Source: Fodinibius salicampi
Lineage (GTDB): Bacteria > Bacteroidota > Rhodothermia > Balneolales > Balneolaceae
Assembly: GCF_039545095.1 (NCBI RefSeq)
Contig: NZ_BAABRS010000005.1
Location: 62,001 to 126,000, forward strand
Reading direction: 5' to 3'
DNA: 64,000 nucleotides
This document shows positions 7,942 through 17,062 of the stretch, piece by piece (positions within the stretch are counted from its first letter, which is position 1; every line of letters begins with the position of its first letter). The notes below the pieces were generated by a model. That model searched no databases and was not told the origin of the DNA. It worked only from the letters and a program-made list of their open reading frames with translations. The position numbers were made by a program, and so were the translations under genes.

Positions 7942-8598
7942 ATGAAATTAACGGCTCTTGAGATCAAACAACAGACCTTTGACAAATCATTACGAGGTTA
8001 TGACAAAGCTGAAGTAGAGGCTTTTTTAAATCTCATGTCTAATGAGTGGGAACATATGGTTGCCAAAAACCGGGAACTGGAGAAAAAGATTGATGATCTC
8101 GAGGAAAAGCTGAAGCACTATGAACGCGTAGAGGAAGCTCTTCACGAAACCCTGCAAACAGCCAAGGAATCGGCCGAACAGAAACTTACAGGCGCGCGCC
8201 GCGAAGCACAAACTAAAATTGAAAAAGCGGAGATGGAGGCAGAATCCATTATTCGTGAAGCTACCCAACAGCGCCAACAGGTACGGCAGAGCATTATTCG
8301 ATTGCTTGATCGTCGCAAGGAGATTATTGGCGGTATGCGTTCCTACCTCGAGATGGCTCAGGAATCCCTGGAACAATTTTCAAAGGACGAAGCTTCGCTC
8401 TTTAATCTTCCCAATGAAGAAATAGAACGTCCCCCAAAAAAGGATCAAGAAGATGTTGAGGTAGAAAAACAAGGAAAGGATTCTTCCGGAGGAGAGCATG
8501 AAGAACATACGGAGCAAGAGGATGAACATTCCGAAAAGAAACAACCTCTCCCTCCAGGAGCCGAAGATGTGGATAATATTATTGATGAACTGGATTAA
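7942..8598 (+). CDS. DivIVA-domain protein
   Basis: A 218-residue protein with a clear N-terminal DivIVA domain: MKLTALEIKQQTFDKSLRGY followed by DKAEVEAFLNLM, the lipid-binding head that senses negative membrane curvature in Firmicutes and Actinobacteria. A coiled coil spans about residues 30-150. The last 65 residues are acidic and low-complexity (EEHTEQEDEHSEKKQPLPPGAEDVD). DivIVA recruits division or cell-pole proteins in Gram-positive bacteria; in this lineage the role is unproven. It closes the run yggS, two small membrane proteins, DivIVA. No terminator with a T-run is obvious after it; a weak hairpin (AGTTCC/GGAACT) lies at about 8607-8625. Confidence 0.92.
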   Translation: MKLTALEIKQQTFDKSLRGYDKAEVEAFLNLMSNEWEHMVAKNRELEKKIDDLEEKLKHYERVEEALHETLQTAKESAEQKLTGARREAQTKIEKAEMEAESIIREATQQRQQVRQSIIRLLDRRKEIIGGMRSYLEMAQESLEQFSKDEASLFNLPNEEIERPPKKDQEDVEVEKQGKDSSGGEHEEHTEQEDEHSEKKQPLPPGAEDVDNIIDELD

Positions 8599-8729
8599 TA
8601 TCTCTCAGTTCCAAAAATAGGAACTCCTTCTGCACCTAATTACATTTCAATATCCTACCTTTTCTATGCTCCTTTTGCTATTTTGGATAGTCAGTCATGT
8701 AACAATCTTATAAGCTTTAAATCATATAT

Positions 8730-9566
8730 ATGCAGCGAGAAACGGTTCAGGAATTTCGCAAAAAACGCAATGAAGCCCTTTCTTATATAAAAGAACATAC
8801 CAGTTTCCAACCAGATTATTTAGTGATTCTGGGCACCGGATTAGGTCAGCTGGCCGACAAGGTAAAGGTGCAGGATACCATATCCTATGCCGATATTCCC
8901 CACTTTCCTGTATCCACTGTTGAAAGCCATGCCGGGCAGCTTATCTTTGGCAATTTGAGCGGGAAAGAGGTAGTGGCCATGCAGGGACGCTTTCACTACT
9001 ACGAAGGATATTCTATGCAGCAGATCGCCTTTCCAGTTCGGGTAATACATCGTCTCGGAGCCGCAACTCTAATTGTAAGTAACGCCTGTGGCGGGATGAA
9101 CCCCAATTATGAGTCTGGAGATATTATGCTTATCAACGACCATATTAATATGCTGGGTGATAATCCGCTGATAGGACCCAATGATGATGAGTTAGGGCCT
9201 CGGTTTCCGGATATGAGCGAACCTTACACAGAGAGTCTGCAAGCTATCGCTGAAGATGTCGCTCTCGAAAATAATATCAAAATGCATAAGGGTGTTTATC
9301 TCGCACTTAGCGGTCCCACTATGGAAACCAGGGCTGAATACCGTTTTCTTCGACTTATAGGAGCTGATGTTGTTGGCATGAGTACCGTTCCCGAAGTTAT
9401 CACCGCGGTACACATGGATATGGATGTGCTTGGCATTTCCGCTATTACTGACGAATGCTTACCCGATGCTCTCGAACCAGTGGATATTGAAAAAGTTCTG
9501 GAAGCAGCAGGCGTCGCCGAACCTAAAATGACGGCCGTTATTACAGGAGTTTTGGAACAACTGTAA
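8730..9566 (+). CDS. punA: Purine-nucleoside phosphorylase, PNP family 2
   Basis: A 278-residue trimeric-type purine nucleoside phosphorylase (inosine/guanosine + phosphate to base + ribose 1-phosphate), part of cytoplasmic purine salvage. Visible family blocks: VILGTGLGQLADKV (phosphate loop), ESHAGQLIFG, MQGRFHYYEGYSMQQIAFPVRV, LIVSNACGGMNP, and GPTMETRAEYRFLR with VVGMSTVPEVI. The base-specifying region reads GISAITDECLPDALEP, with the usual Asn replaced in the NxxxG region, so the exact preference (hypoxanthine/guanine against methylthioadenosine) should not be assumed. Length is normal. It stands 131 bases after the DivIVA gene and may have its own promoter. Confidence 0.95.
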   Translation: MQRETVQEFRKKRNEALSYIKEHTSFQPDYLVILGTGLGQLADKVKVQDTISYADIPHFPVSTVESHAGQLIFGNLSGKEVVAMQGRFHYYEGYSMQQIAFPVRVIHRLGAATLIVSNACGGMNPNYESGDIMLINDHINMLGDNPLIGPNDDELGPRFPDMSEPYTESLQAIAEDVALENNIKMHKGVYLALSGPTMETRAEYRFLRLIGADVVGMSTVPEVITAVHMDMDVLGISAITDECLPDALEPVDIEKVLEAAGVAEPKMTAVITGVLEQL

Positions 9567-9663
9567 TAATTGCTAAAAAATTATGTACCAATTTACTGAC
9601 AAATTGCGTTTCTTTTAAGAAGTAATCAATCAATACACTTAACCTCATCAAACGGGTGCTATA

Positions 9664-10440
9664 ATGTTTGACGACTTTGATGACAACGTCTGGGATGAAC
9701 ACCAGTGGGAAGCTCATCTCAATGAAATAGAGAGACGAAATACCCAGCTTCGGAAATTCATTGCTCCCGATTCATCCAACCAAATACCGCGCTGGCTTAG
9801 CATTCTCCAGGAAAACGGGAATGAGATGGATGCCGTTGATGCCTTTATCGAAGAGGAACTTCAATTTGATGACCCGTTTTTTGGGGACAACGGAGAAGGC
9901 TTCTATGACAATTTGGATGATGAAGAGGAAGATCTCTTTGAGGATGAAGATGAATGGGAGGACGAAGACTTTTTTATCGATGATTACAGTGACTTTAATG
10001 AGGGGGAGGAGTGGAAAGAACTCAGTGACGAATTTAGTCTTTCCGGTTTTAGCTCCATTGAAATGCTGGATATCTATAACCAATCCCGAGAACTGGCTGC
10101 GGATGTCTTATTGTGGACTGAAACTATTAATCCTACTTATCTGCAAGAGGGCTCATGTAGCGATTTCGTAGATAATGTCCTTAAAATAGGAGCCAAAATT
10201 GCCGGAGGTTACTCCTTTGGTTTTGATCGTGAGTTTATGGGTGGAAATATTGCCTATACTAAAAAAGCGCTATACTGTGCCAACGATGCACTGACTATTC
10301 TTCAGCAGGAGCTAAAAGGCACTTCAGTTATCAGCTCTTTGAAATACAGGCAGCTTCACGAACAGCTCTTTGAGATTCGGAATGATATCGGAATCTATAT
10401 CCAAGATCTCCGTGATGAATTCAATAAAGGATTTAAATAA
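9664..10440 (+). CDS. Acidic protein of unknown function with helical C-terminal domain
   Basis: A 258-residue protein I do not recognise. The first 130 residues are extremely acidic, with runs such as DDEEEDLFEDEDEWEDEDFF, and must be largely disordered. The C-terminal half (about 140-258) is helical and better conserved-looking, with IAGGYSFGFDREFMGGNIAY and FEIRNDIGIYIQDLRDEFN, a pattern compatible with a four-helix bundle. There is no signal peptide or membrane segment, so it is probably cytoplasmic. It stands alone between punA and a convergent lipoprotein gene. Acidic low-complexity tails recur in this window (rpsP, DivIVA), which may reflect a halophilic lifestyle, but this is inference. 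Confidence 0.75.
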   Translation: MFDDFDDNVWDEHQWEAHLNEIERRNTQLRKFIAPDSSNQIPRWLSILQENGNEMDAVDAFIEEELQFDDPFFGDNGEGFYDNLDDEEEDLFEDEDEWEDEDFFIDDYSDFNEGEEWKELSDEFSLSGFSSIEMLDIYNQSRELAADVLLWTETINPTYLQEGSCSDFVDNVLKIGAKIAGGYSFGFDREFMGGNIAYTKKALYCANDALTILQQELKGTSVISSLKYRQLHEQLFEIRNDIGIYIQDLRDEFNKGFK

Positions 10441-10529
10441 AAGTTTTTCCTTTACAAGTGTTTAGTATAACGAGTAGGAGGCTCTGTAAATCTCCTGTCA
10501 TTATCACCAATATATTCTGCATTGACCAA

Positions 10530-10997
10530 TTAATCGGTCTCTCCCCAGTCAAATCCGACGACATCACCGACAGTAAAAGTGTTTGAGGTATGCACAACTT
10601 TGGAGGGAGTAAATTCTAAAAAGCCGGCATCATCGCGATACGATAATCCCCGCACAATCTCAATTTTGCCCTTTCCAGCTGTTATTTTCATACCTACCTT
10701 TACTCCAACAGCAACCTTGTCCGGATTTGATTCACCAAAAAACATCTCCTGATCGGGGTGTACTGAGGCAAACCCAAAACCACCACTGCTGTTATCGCAT
10801 CCGTCTCCTTCAAAACAAAAATTTATAGTTCCATCCGCCCCCGTCTCAATCTCAAAGTCTTCTGATCCGGTATTCACAAGGCGAATAGCCAGACTCTTTT
10901 CCGAGTCTTCAATTCCTTCAGATCCCGTACTGTTGTCGCTACAATTTGTTAACATCAAAATAGTGAGTACCCCGATAAAAAAACATACATTTCGCAT
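10530..10997 (-). CDS. Predicted lipoprotein of unknown function
   Basis: A 155-residue protein with a signal peptide of about 19 residues (MRNVCFFIGVLTILMLTNC) ending in Cys, a lipobox-like site although Asn before Cys is unusual. The mature part is rich in G, D, S and beta-type sequence (INFCFEGDGCDNSSGGFGF; VVHTSNTFTVGDVVGF) and has two cysteines that could form a disulfide. No known domain is evident. It is convergent with the acidic-protein gene and lies downstream, on the same strand, of the isoaspartyl peptidase gene. Both are probable lipoproteins, but 100 bases separate them, so separate transcription is possible. Confidence 0.65.
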   Translation of the reverse strand: MRNVCFFIGVLTILMLTNCSDNSTGSEGIEDSEKSLAIRLVNTGSEDFEIETGADGTINFCFEGDGCDNSSGGFGFASVHPDQEMFFGESNPDKVAVGVKVGMKITAGKGKIEIVRGLSYRDDAGFLEFTPSKVVHTSNTFTVGDVVGFDWGETD

Positions 10998-11101
10998 AAG
11001 TCCAGATTATTTTACGTATTAAATACAATTAATTTATCTATCAATACGTAAAAGGCTGGATAAAACAGCTCAAAAAAGTCCGTGGTTTTTATTCTGCCAA
11101 C

Positions 11102-12154
11102 TTATTCCCAGATTGCAATTTCCCGATTACCTTCCGAATCAGATTTTCCACGATACATTCCTTTTGTATTCATATCCATTAGCATATTTCCGTACTGATC
11201 CACGGCAATCATTCCGGCTTCTTCTGGCTGAAGTACATCACGAAGTAAATAATCTCCTGCTTCTTCTAATGTGGCTGGTTTGTGTTTCATATACTGACTT
11301 ACAGTATGGCCCGATACAGCTTCCATAATACGTTCTCCCCATCCGGTCATGGAAACCGCCACTACTTCACTGGCATAAGTGCCACTGCCAATAATGGGGA
11401 CATCCCCTACCCGGCCATACATCTTATTGGTCATTCCACCGGTTGAAGTGCCTGCTACCAATTGGCCATTCTTATCCAGCGCAACACAGCCTACCGTACC
11501 AAACTTTTCGCTATTAGATGGCGGGGAATCTGATTCAGGCAACAAGGAGGATTGTTCTTCTCCCTCTTTTATAGCTCGGCGCCAAGCCTTATATCGATTC
11601 TCTGTATAAAAGTAATCCTGATTGACTCGTTCCACATCCATTTCATCCGCGTATTGTTCGGCTCCTTCCGTGGCAAACATGATATGCTTCGAGTTTTCCA
11701 TCACTAAGCGAGCCAGGGAGATAGGATTCTTCACAGTCCTAACGCCTGTAACGGCCCCTGCATTGCGGTTGTTCCCGACCATGATTGCAGCATCTAGTTC
11801 GTGGGCTCCCTCATGAGTAAAAACGGCTCCTTTTCCGGCATTGAACCGGGGATTATCTTCCAGGTAGTTGATCACCTTTTCTACGGCATCCAAAGCTGTG
11901 CCTCCATCCCGTAGAATCTCTTCTCCAATTGAAAGGGCTTCATCCAGTGCAGCAGTATAAGCCTCTTTAACTGAATCCGGTTTATCTTCGGAAATAGCGC
12001 CCGCTCCTCCATGCAGGACCAATGCCCACTCTTTGGGGGTGGGTTCTTCGGGTTGTTCTGTAGCCGTTTGTTCATTTCCGGACTGAGCGCATGCAGAAAA
12101 AAGAAGAAGACCTGCTATCCATATCCAAAAAATATTATACAATCTCATAGCCAC
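11102..12154 (-). CDS. Isoaspartyl peptidase / L-asparaginase, exported lipoprotein form
   Basis: A 350-residue Ntn-hydrolase of the plant-type asparaginase family, which hydrolyses isoaspartyl peptides or asparagine after self-cleavage. Motifs: WALVLHGGAGAIS at the start of the mature protein, LDAAIMVGNNRNAGAV, and the autocleavage site KFGTVGCVALD where Thr becomes the new N-terminal nucleophile, followed by AGTSTGGMTNKMYGRVGD and IGSGTYAS. The N-terminus (MAMRLYNIFWIWIAGLLLFSAC) is a lipoprotein signal, so it probably works in the periplasm, anchored in a membrane. Met1 or Met3 could be the start. Adjacent to another predicted lipoprotein gene. Confidence 0.92.
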   Translation of the reverse strand: MAMRLYNIFWIWIAGLLLFSACAQSGNEQTATEQPEEPTPKEWALVLHGGAGAISEDKPDSVKEAYTAALDEALSIGEEILRDGGTALDAVEKVINYLEDNPRFNAGKGAVFTHEGAHELDAAIMVGNNRNAGAVTGVRTVKNPISLARLVMENSKHIMFATEGAEQYADEMDVERVNQDYFYTENRYKAWRRAIKEGEEQSSLLPESDSPPSNSEKFGTVGCVALDKNGQLVAGTSTGGMTNKMYGRVGDVPIIGSGTYASEVVAVSMTGWGERIMEAVSGHTVSQYMKHKPATLEEAGDYLLRDVLQPEEAGMIAVDQYGNMLMDMNTKGMYRGKSDSEGNREIAIWE

Positions 12155-12322
12155 TTTATTTATTTAAAATTGATTGCATTAGCTATATGATAAGTACCGA
12201 TCCTTTTATTTCAAAGTTTGATACCATAGCAGCATTCAATCCATAATATTTTTAAACATTTCAGTTCAAACACATTTTTAAAAAAAATTGTAAGGTTTTG
12301 CTCCTAAAATGGTCTTACCTAT

Positions 12323-14746
12323 GTGAATAATAATCGAACATATCAATTTCCCTTCGCGCGGTATCCGGCAATCAGGCTGGCACTGTTTTTTATTAGTGGC
12401 ATCCTCTTTGATTACCATCTTGATATCCCGCCGGTTATCTGGCTGATCCCTTTTTGCTGTTTCATTTCTATCTATCTGTTTTTCGAATATGTTCACAAAA
12501 GATCACTGCGGAGCTGGCTTCTTTATAGTGCCCTTTTTTGTTATCTCAGTTCTATCGTTTGTTTCGGTGGATTCTGGCACTCCCTTTTTAATTCACAGGA
12601 TCCCCCCGCGAAAGCCACCATTCTGAACAGTTATACCTGGGAAGAACTATCATTCAAAGGTGAAATTAATCAGATAAAGAAAACCAGCAGTGGGAAATAC
12701 CAAATTGATGTCAGTGTAGATACTACCCTCTTTCCCAACAACCTGGTCTGGACTGAAGACTATACGCTCCGAACCGTCTTAAATCCGAAAAACCTAAGGT
12801 TTTCGCCAAAGATAATTCCCGGAAACCGACTACACTTTTCGGCGGTTATTTATCCTTTGGAAGAACCACGCAATCCCCATGAATTCAATTATAAGGCCTA
12901 TTTAGCTTCTATTGGGATATATCACCAAGCAGGACTTCAATCTATCCATACTATTAAAGAAGCAGAGGTGGCCTTAAGCTGGAATAAAGTAAGAAATGAC
13001 GTTTTAAGTGCTATTGATCATAATTTTAGCCAGGAAACCGCTGATCTGGCCAAAGCCCTGCTTATCGGCTATAAAAATGAGCTTATCCAAGAAACCAAAA
13101 TCGCCTTTTCAAGAGCAGGACTTTCACATATCATGGCCGTTTCAGGCTTACATGTCGGGTTTATCCTGGCTCCTTTCTGGATATTCATCCCCATATTCTG
13201 GAGTTTTCGCTACGGCAAACAAATAGGACTGTTACTTTTAATTGGACTACTGATATTCTACGCGGGACTTACCGGATTTTCCGCTTCGGTAAGCCGGGCT
13301 TCACTCACCGGTGGATTTCTGATGTACGGCCGTCTATTCCACAAGGTTCGGGATTCCAAAAATCTAACGGCAGTTGCAGCTCTTATTATTCTGCTCATCC
13401 ATCCAAGTGATCTGTTCTCCATTGGATTCCAACTTTCATTCGGAGCAGTCTATATTATCCTGCTTACAGCTCCGGTTATCAACAAAACCCTGCCCGACTG
13501 GGTGCGTTTCCGATGGTATGGCACGCCCGTTATGGTGATCATCATTTCACTAATTGTACAACTTGGCCTTTTCCCCTTATTGACCTATTACTTTGGCGAA
13601 TTCTCACTCGTGGGTCCCATTGCTAACGCTCTGTTTGTTCCCTTCCTTGGACTGGCCGTGCCTCTTGCATTCGTCTTCCTTGCCCTTTCTTTCATCTCGC
13701 CGGGCATTGCCCAGACACTAACCCTTCCTGTTGATTATTTTCTCTATGGACTTCATCAATTTGTTTTGACTACAACACAATGGGAATGGAGTTGGATACA
13801 AACGCAAACAGAGGGTATTATTATCTTTGCCCTATGGGCCTCCGTTATCTTTTTTATCGCGACATTACCCATTCCAAAGCTGCGGTGGAAGTTTCTAATT
13901 CTGTTCCTGAGTCTTCTATGTATTGAACAGGGAGAACATCTTGTACAAAAATTCAGACCCGCACCGCTTGAGCTCACCTTTTTTGATGTTGGTCAGGGTG
14001 ATGCCGCGCTCCTGAAAACTCCCCAAAGCAATAAACATTATCTTATTGACACCGGCCGCTGGCAACCGGGATATAATAGCGCCAAATATATTATCATCCC
14101 TTACCTAAAATCTGAAGGTATCGATAAATTAGATGGGATCTTCTTGTCCCATCCCCATGCAGATCATATTGGTGGTATTGTAGAATTGCTCAATACAATA
14201 CCTGTTGATACTATATATAATTCCGGTGCAAATTATGATTCCCAGCTTTTCTCAGACTATCAAAGAATTGCTAAACAAAAAAATATTCCTATTGTTTCCC
14301 TGAAACAGGGACAGATACTGATCCCTGATCCGGCATTACGGCTATTTGTTTATGCCCCATCGGAAGAAAACCTTGCCAATTCGAATGTAAACAACAGCTC
14401 GCTTATTTTTGAAATTCTCTACGGATCTACGGAATTCCTGTTTATGGGCGATGCCGAAAAAAGACAGGAGCAGCAGTTAACAACAGGATATCCGCAACTT
14501 GTTGATACTGATTTACTAAAAGTTGGACATCACGGGAGTAAGACGAGTTCTACAGCTTCTTTTTTAAAATCCATATCTGCAGAGATGGGAATCGTTTCAT
14601 TAGCTGACCGTAACCGGTTTCGCCATCCACATCCCGAGGCAGTACAGCGACTACATTCAGAAACAGATACCCTTTATTTTACCAGTATTGACGGAGCTAT
14701 TCGAATTATTTCTGACGGTAATTCCATTAAAAAGGGAAGAAAATAA
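12323..14746 (+). CDS. comEC: ComEC/Rec2 DNA internalisation protein
   Basis: An 807-residue inner-membrane protein with the full ComEC architecture: an N-terminal membrane/OB-like region (DUF4131, about residues 1-190), the central polytopic Competence domain (about 220-530, with the family block SHIMAVSGLHVGF), and a C-terminal metallo-beta-lactamase-like domain (from about 550) starting LTFFDVGQGDAAL, with zinc motif SHPHADHIGG at about residue 608 and VGHHGSKTSS further on. ComEC carries single-stranded DNA across the inner membrane during transformation. The start is GTG at 12323; no ATG fits better. It is complete, so natural transformation may be possible, though no other com gene is present here. 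Confidence 0.96.
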   Translation: MNNNRTYQFPFARYPAIRLALFFISGILFDYHLDIPPVIWLIPFCCFISIYLFFEYVHKRSLRSWLLYSALFCYLSSIVCFGGFWHSLFNSQDPPAKATILNSYTWEELSFKGEINQIKKTSSGKYQIDVSVDTTLFPNNLVWTEDYTLRTVLNPKNLRFSPKIIPGNRLHFSAVIYPLEEPRNPHEFNYKAYLASIGIYHQAGLQSIHTIKEAEVALSWNKVRNDVLSAIDHNFSQETADLAKALLIGYKNELIQETKIAFSRAGLSHIMAVSGLHVGFILAPFWIFIPIFWSFRYGKQIGLLLLIGLLIFYAGLTGFSASVSRASLTGGFLMYGRLFHKVRDSKNLTAVAALIILLIHPSDLFSIGFQLSFGAVYIILLTAPVINKTLPDWVRFRWYGTPVMVIIISLIVQLGLFPLLTYYFGEFSLVGPIANALFVPFLGLAVPLAFVFLALSFISPGIAQTLTLPVDYFLYGLHQFVLTTTQWEWSWIQTQTEGIIIFALWASVIFFIATLPIPKLRWKFLILFLSLLCIEQGEHLVQKFRPAPLELTFFDVGQGDAALLKTPQSNKHYLIDTGRWQPGYNSAKYIIIPYLKSEGIDKLDGIFLSHPHADHIGGIVELLNTIPVDTIYNSGANYDSQLFSDYQRIAKQKNIPIVSLKQGQILIPDPALRLFVYAPSEENLANSNVNNSSLIFEILYGSTEFLFMGDAEKRQEQQLTTGYPQLVDTDLLKVGHHGSKTSSTASFLKSISAEMGIVSLADRNRFRHPHPEAVQRLHSETDTLYFTSIDGAIRIISDGNSIKKGRK

Positions 14747-14885
14747 CTTATATTGTCTTATCTGATTGAATGAATACTCTATTATTGAGGTTGACAAGGT
14801 TATCCCGCTTAAAAAGAATTGGATTCCAACGACGAAAACTTTTTATTTAAAAGGTTTCTGATCAATAATTTGTTACCCATACTCT

Positions 14886-15104
14886 ATGAGCAAAAAAGAA
14901 CAATTTAGCTTTGAAGAGGCGCTGTCAAGGCTGGAAGTAATTGTTGAGAAATTAGAGGATGAATCTATTTCTCTTGATGAATCCATTGCGCTTTATGAAG
15001 AAGGTATTACTCTTTCAAAAAAATGTACAGAAACTCTGGAAGAGGCAGAACTCCGTATCCAACATGTAGCGGAAAACCATACAGATAAAAAAGAGAACGA
15101 ATAG
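14886..15104 (+). CDS. xseB: Exodeoxyribonuclease VII small subunit
   Basis: A 72-residue protein with the XseB signature FEEALSRLEVIVEKLEDESISLDESIALYEEG followed by a second helix; here the motif is split over residues 8-40. With XseA it degrades single-stranded DNA to oligonucleotides. Length is typical (70-85). It ends 5 bases before dxs, so they are co-transcribed; an xseB-ispA-dxs arrangement is common in bacteria, but neither ispA nor xseA is in the window. Confidence 0.95.
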   Translation: MSKKEQFSFEEALSRLEVIVEKLEDESISLDESIALYEEGITLSKKCTETLEEAELRIQHVAENHTDKKENE

Positions 15105-15109
15105 TTTTT

Positions 15110-17032
15110 ATGGAATTTGAAGACATCACACCCGGACCTCTCCTCTCGGAAATTGATTCTCCGGATGATTTAAAAAAGCTCGATCCCGATCAACTGGTTG
15201 AGGTATGCGATGAACTCCGGGATTTTATTATCGACACTGTTTCCATCCACGGCGGACATTTTGGAGCGAGTCTCGGAGTAATAGAAATGACAGTGGCCCT
15301 ACATTATGTGTACGACACTCCCAAGGATCTGGTATTGTGGGATGTCGGTCACCAGGCATACGGACACAAAATTCTTACAGGACGGCGTGAAAACTTCCAT
15401 ACCAATCGGAAATACGGTGGACTTTCCGGCTTCCCAAAACGTAGCGAAAGTGAATACGATACCTTTGGCGTTGGCCACTCGAGCACTTCTATTTCTGCTG
15501 CTTTGGGTATGGCTGTAGCCCGGGATTTGGATCAAAGTGATAAAAAGGTGGCAGCTGTTATTGGTGACGGGGCAATGACCGCTGGATTGGCTTTTGAGGC
15601 CCTCAACAATGCCGGGGCTATGAATTCGGATATTCTCGTTATTCTCAATGACAATAATATGTCTATTGATCCAAATGTCGGGGCCCTCAAAGAGTATTTG
15701 ACAGAAATTACGACCAGCAAAACCTTCAATAAGCTGCGGGATGAAATTTACGATATGCTCGGCCACTTTAAATCGGCCGGCGAAAAAATGCGGAAGGTAG
15801 CTTCCAAGCTCGAAAAAGCCGTAACGGCTGCCATTACGCCCGGGGGGCTCTTCCAGGCGCTGGGCTTCAAGTATTATGGACCCGTGGACGGACATAATGT
15901 GGATACCATGCGCCGGTATCTGGAGGACTTAAAAGATATTCCGGGACCAAAACTATTGCATGCGGTTACGGTTAAAGGCAAGGGATTTGCCCCGGCTGAG
16001 CGTGAGCAAACCAAGTGGCATGCCCAGAGTAGTCCATTTGACAAAATTACCGGCAAACAACTGGATCCCGATACCAAACCTAAGCCTCCCAAGTATCAGC
16101 ACGTTTTCGGAGAAGCGATAGTAGAGCTGGCGGATGAGAACGACCGTATTGTCGGTATCACCCCTGCCATGCCCAGCGGATCGAGCCTTTGGCCGATGAT
16201 GAAAAAATATCCCGAACGGGCTTTTGATGTTGGTATTGCCGAACAGCACTCCATCACTTTTGCTGCCGGGCTTGCAGCCGAAGGGAAAAAAGCGTTTGCC
16301 GCTATTTACTCCACCTTTCTTCAGCGCGCTTATGATCAGGTTATTCACGATGTGGCGATCCAGAAATTACCGGTAGTCTTTTGTATCGACCGCGCCGGTC
16401 TCGTAGGTGCCGATGGTCCCACTCACCATGGCCTTTACGATATCTCATATCTGCGTAATGTACCCAACATGATCGTTTCCTCACCTATGAACGAAGAGGA
16501 ATTACGTGATATGATGTACACAGCCTCTAAATATGAAGATGCCGCCTGGGCTATCAGATACCCTCGTGGACGGGCAACCGGCATGGATTATCCCGAAGGA
16601 TTTAAAGATATGGAAATTGGAAAGGGGCAGAAGGTGCGCGACGGGGACGAAATAGCGATCCTTAGTTTTGGTCCGTTTGGAAACTACGTAATAGAAGCCG
16701 CCGATAACCTGGTCGAAATCGGTATCGATGTCGGTCATTTCAATATGCGCTTTGCCAAACCCCTGGATACCGATCTTATTGATGAAATTTGTCACTCCTT
16801 TGAACACATCATAACGATTGAAGATGGTACGCGACTGGGCGGCTTTGGAAGTGCAGTAACCGAATATCTCGCTGATAAGCCTTATCACATTCCAACAACT
16901 ATTATGGGCGTTCCCGACCGAATTGTAGAGCACGGCACGCAGGAAGAGCTCCATGCCGAAGTTGGACTTGATCCAAAAGGTATCCAAGAAAAAGTACAGG
17001 AAGTGATGAAAGTTCACTCCCTGAAAACCTGA
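15110..17032 (+). CDS. dxs: 1-deoxy-D-xylulose-5-phosphate synthase
   Basis: A 640-residue thiamine-diphosphate enzyme that joins pyruvate and glyceraldehyde 3-phosphate in the first step of the MEP isoprenoid pathway. Visible features: the N-terminal HGGHFGASLGV block, LWDVGHQAYGHKIL, the ThDP/Mg motif GDGAMTAG...NDNNMSI, YYGPVDGHN, then the pyrimidine-binding domain with VGIAEQHSITFAAGLA and DRAGLVGADGPTHHG, and the C-terminal transketolase-type domain with RYPRG. All expected segments are present and the length is normal. It follows xseB by 5 bases and is convergent with the P-II gene, 30 bases apart. Confidence 0.97.
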   Translation: MEFEDITPGPLLSEIDSPDDLKKLDPDQLVEVCDELRDFIIDTVSIHGGHFGASLGVIEMTVALHYVYDTPKDLVLWDVGHQAYGHKILTGRRENFHTNRKYGGLSGFPKRSESEYDTFGVGHSSTSISAALGMAVARDLDQSDKKVAAVIGDGAMTAGLAFEALNNAGAMNSDILVILNDNNMSIDPNVGALKEYLTEITTSKTFNKLRDEIYDMLGHFKSAGEKMRKVASKLEKAVTAAITPGGLFQALGFKYYGPVDGHNVDTMRRYLEDLKDIPGPKLLHAVTVKGKGFAPAEREQTKWHAQSSPFDKITGKQLDPDTKPKPPKYQHVFGEAIVELADENDRIVGITPAMPSGSSLWPMMKKYPERAFDVGIAEQHSITFAAGLAAEGKKAFAAIYSTFLQRAYDQVIHDVAIQKLPVVFCIDRAGLVGADGPTHHGLYDISYLRNVPNMIVSSPMNEEELRDMMYTASKYEDAAWAIRYPRGRATGMDYPEGFKDMEIGKGQKVRDGDEIAILSFGPFGNYVIEAADNLVEIGIDVGHFNMRFAKPLDTDLIDEICHSFEHIITIEDGTRLGGFGSAVTEYLADKPYHIPTTIMGVPDRIVEHGTQEELHAEVGLDPKGIQEKVQEVMKVHSLKT

Positions 17033-17062
17033 TTGATTTAGAGATATTTATGGCGTGCCTAT

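Noticed and set aside
8599..8729. Hairpin AGTTCC/GGAACT as DivIVA-gene terminator
   Set aside because: Only 6 bases of stem and no T-run after it.
12241..12322. A longer start for comEC upstream of the GTG
   Set aside because: The sequence directly upstream has no in-frame start that extends a plausible protein; GTG fits the N-terminus of the family.
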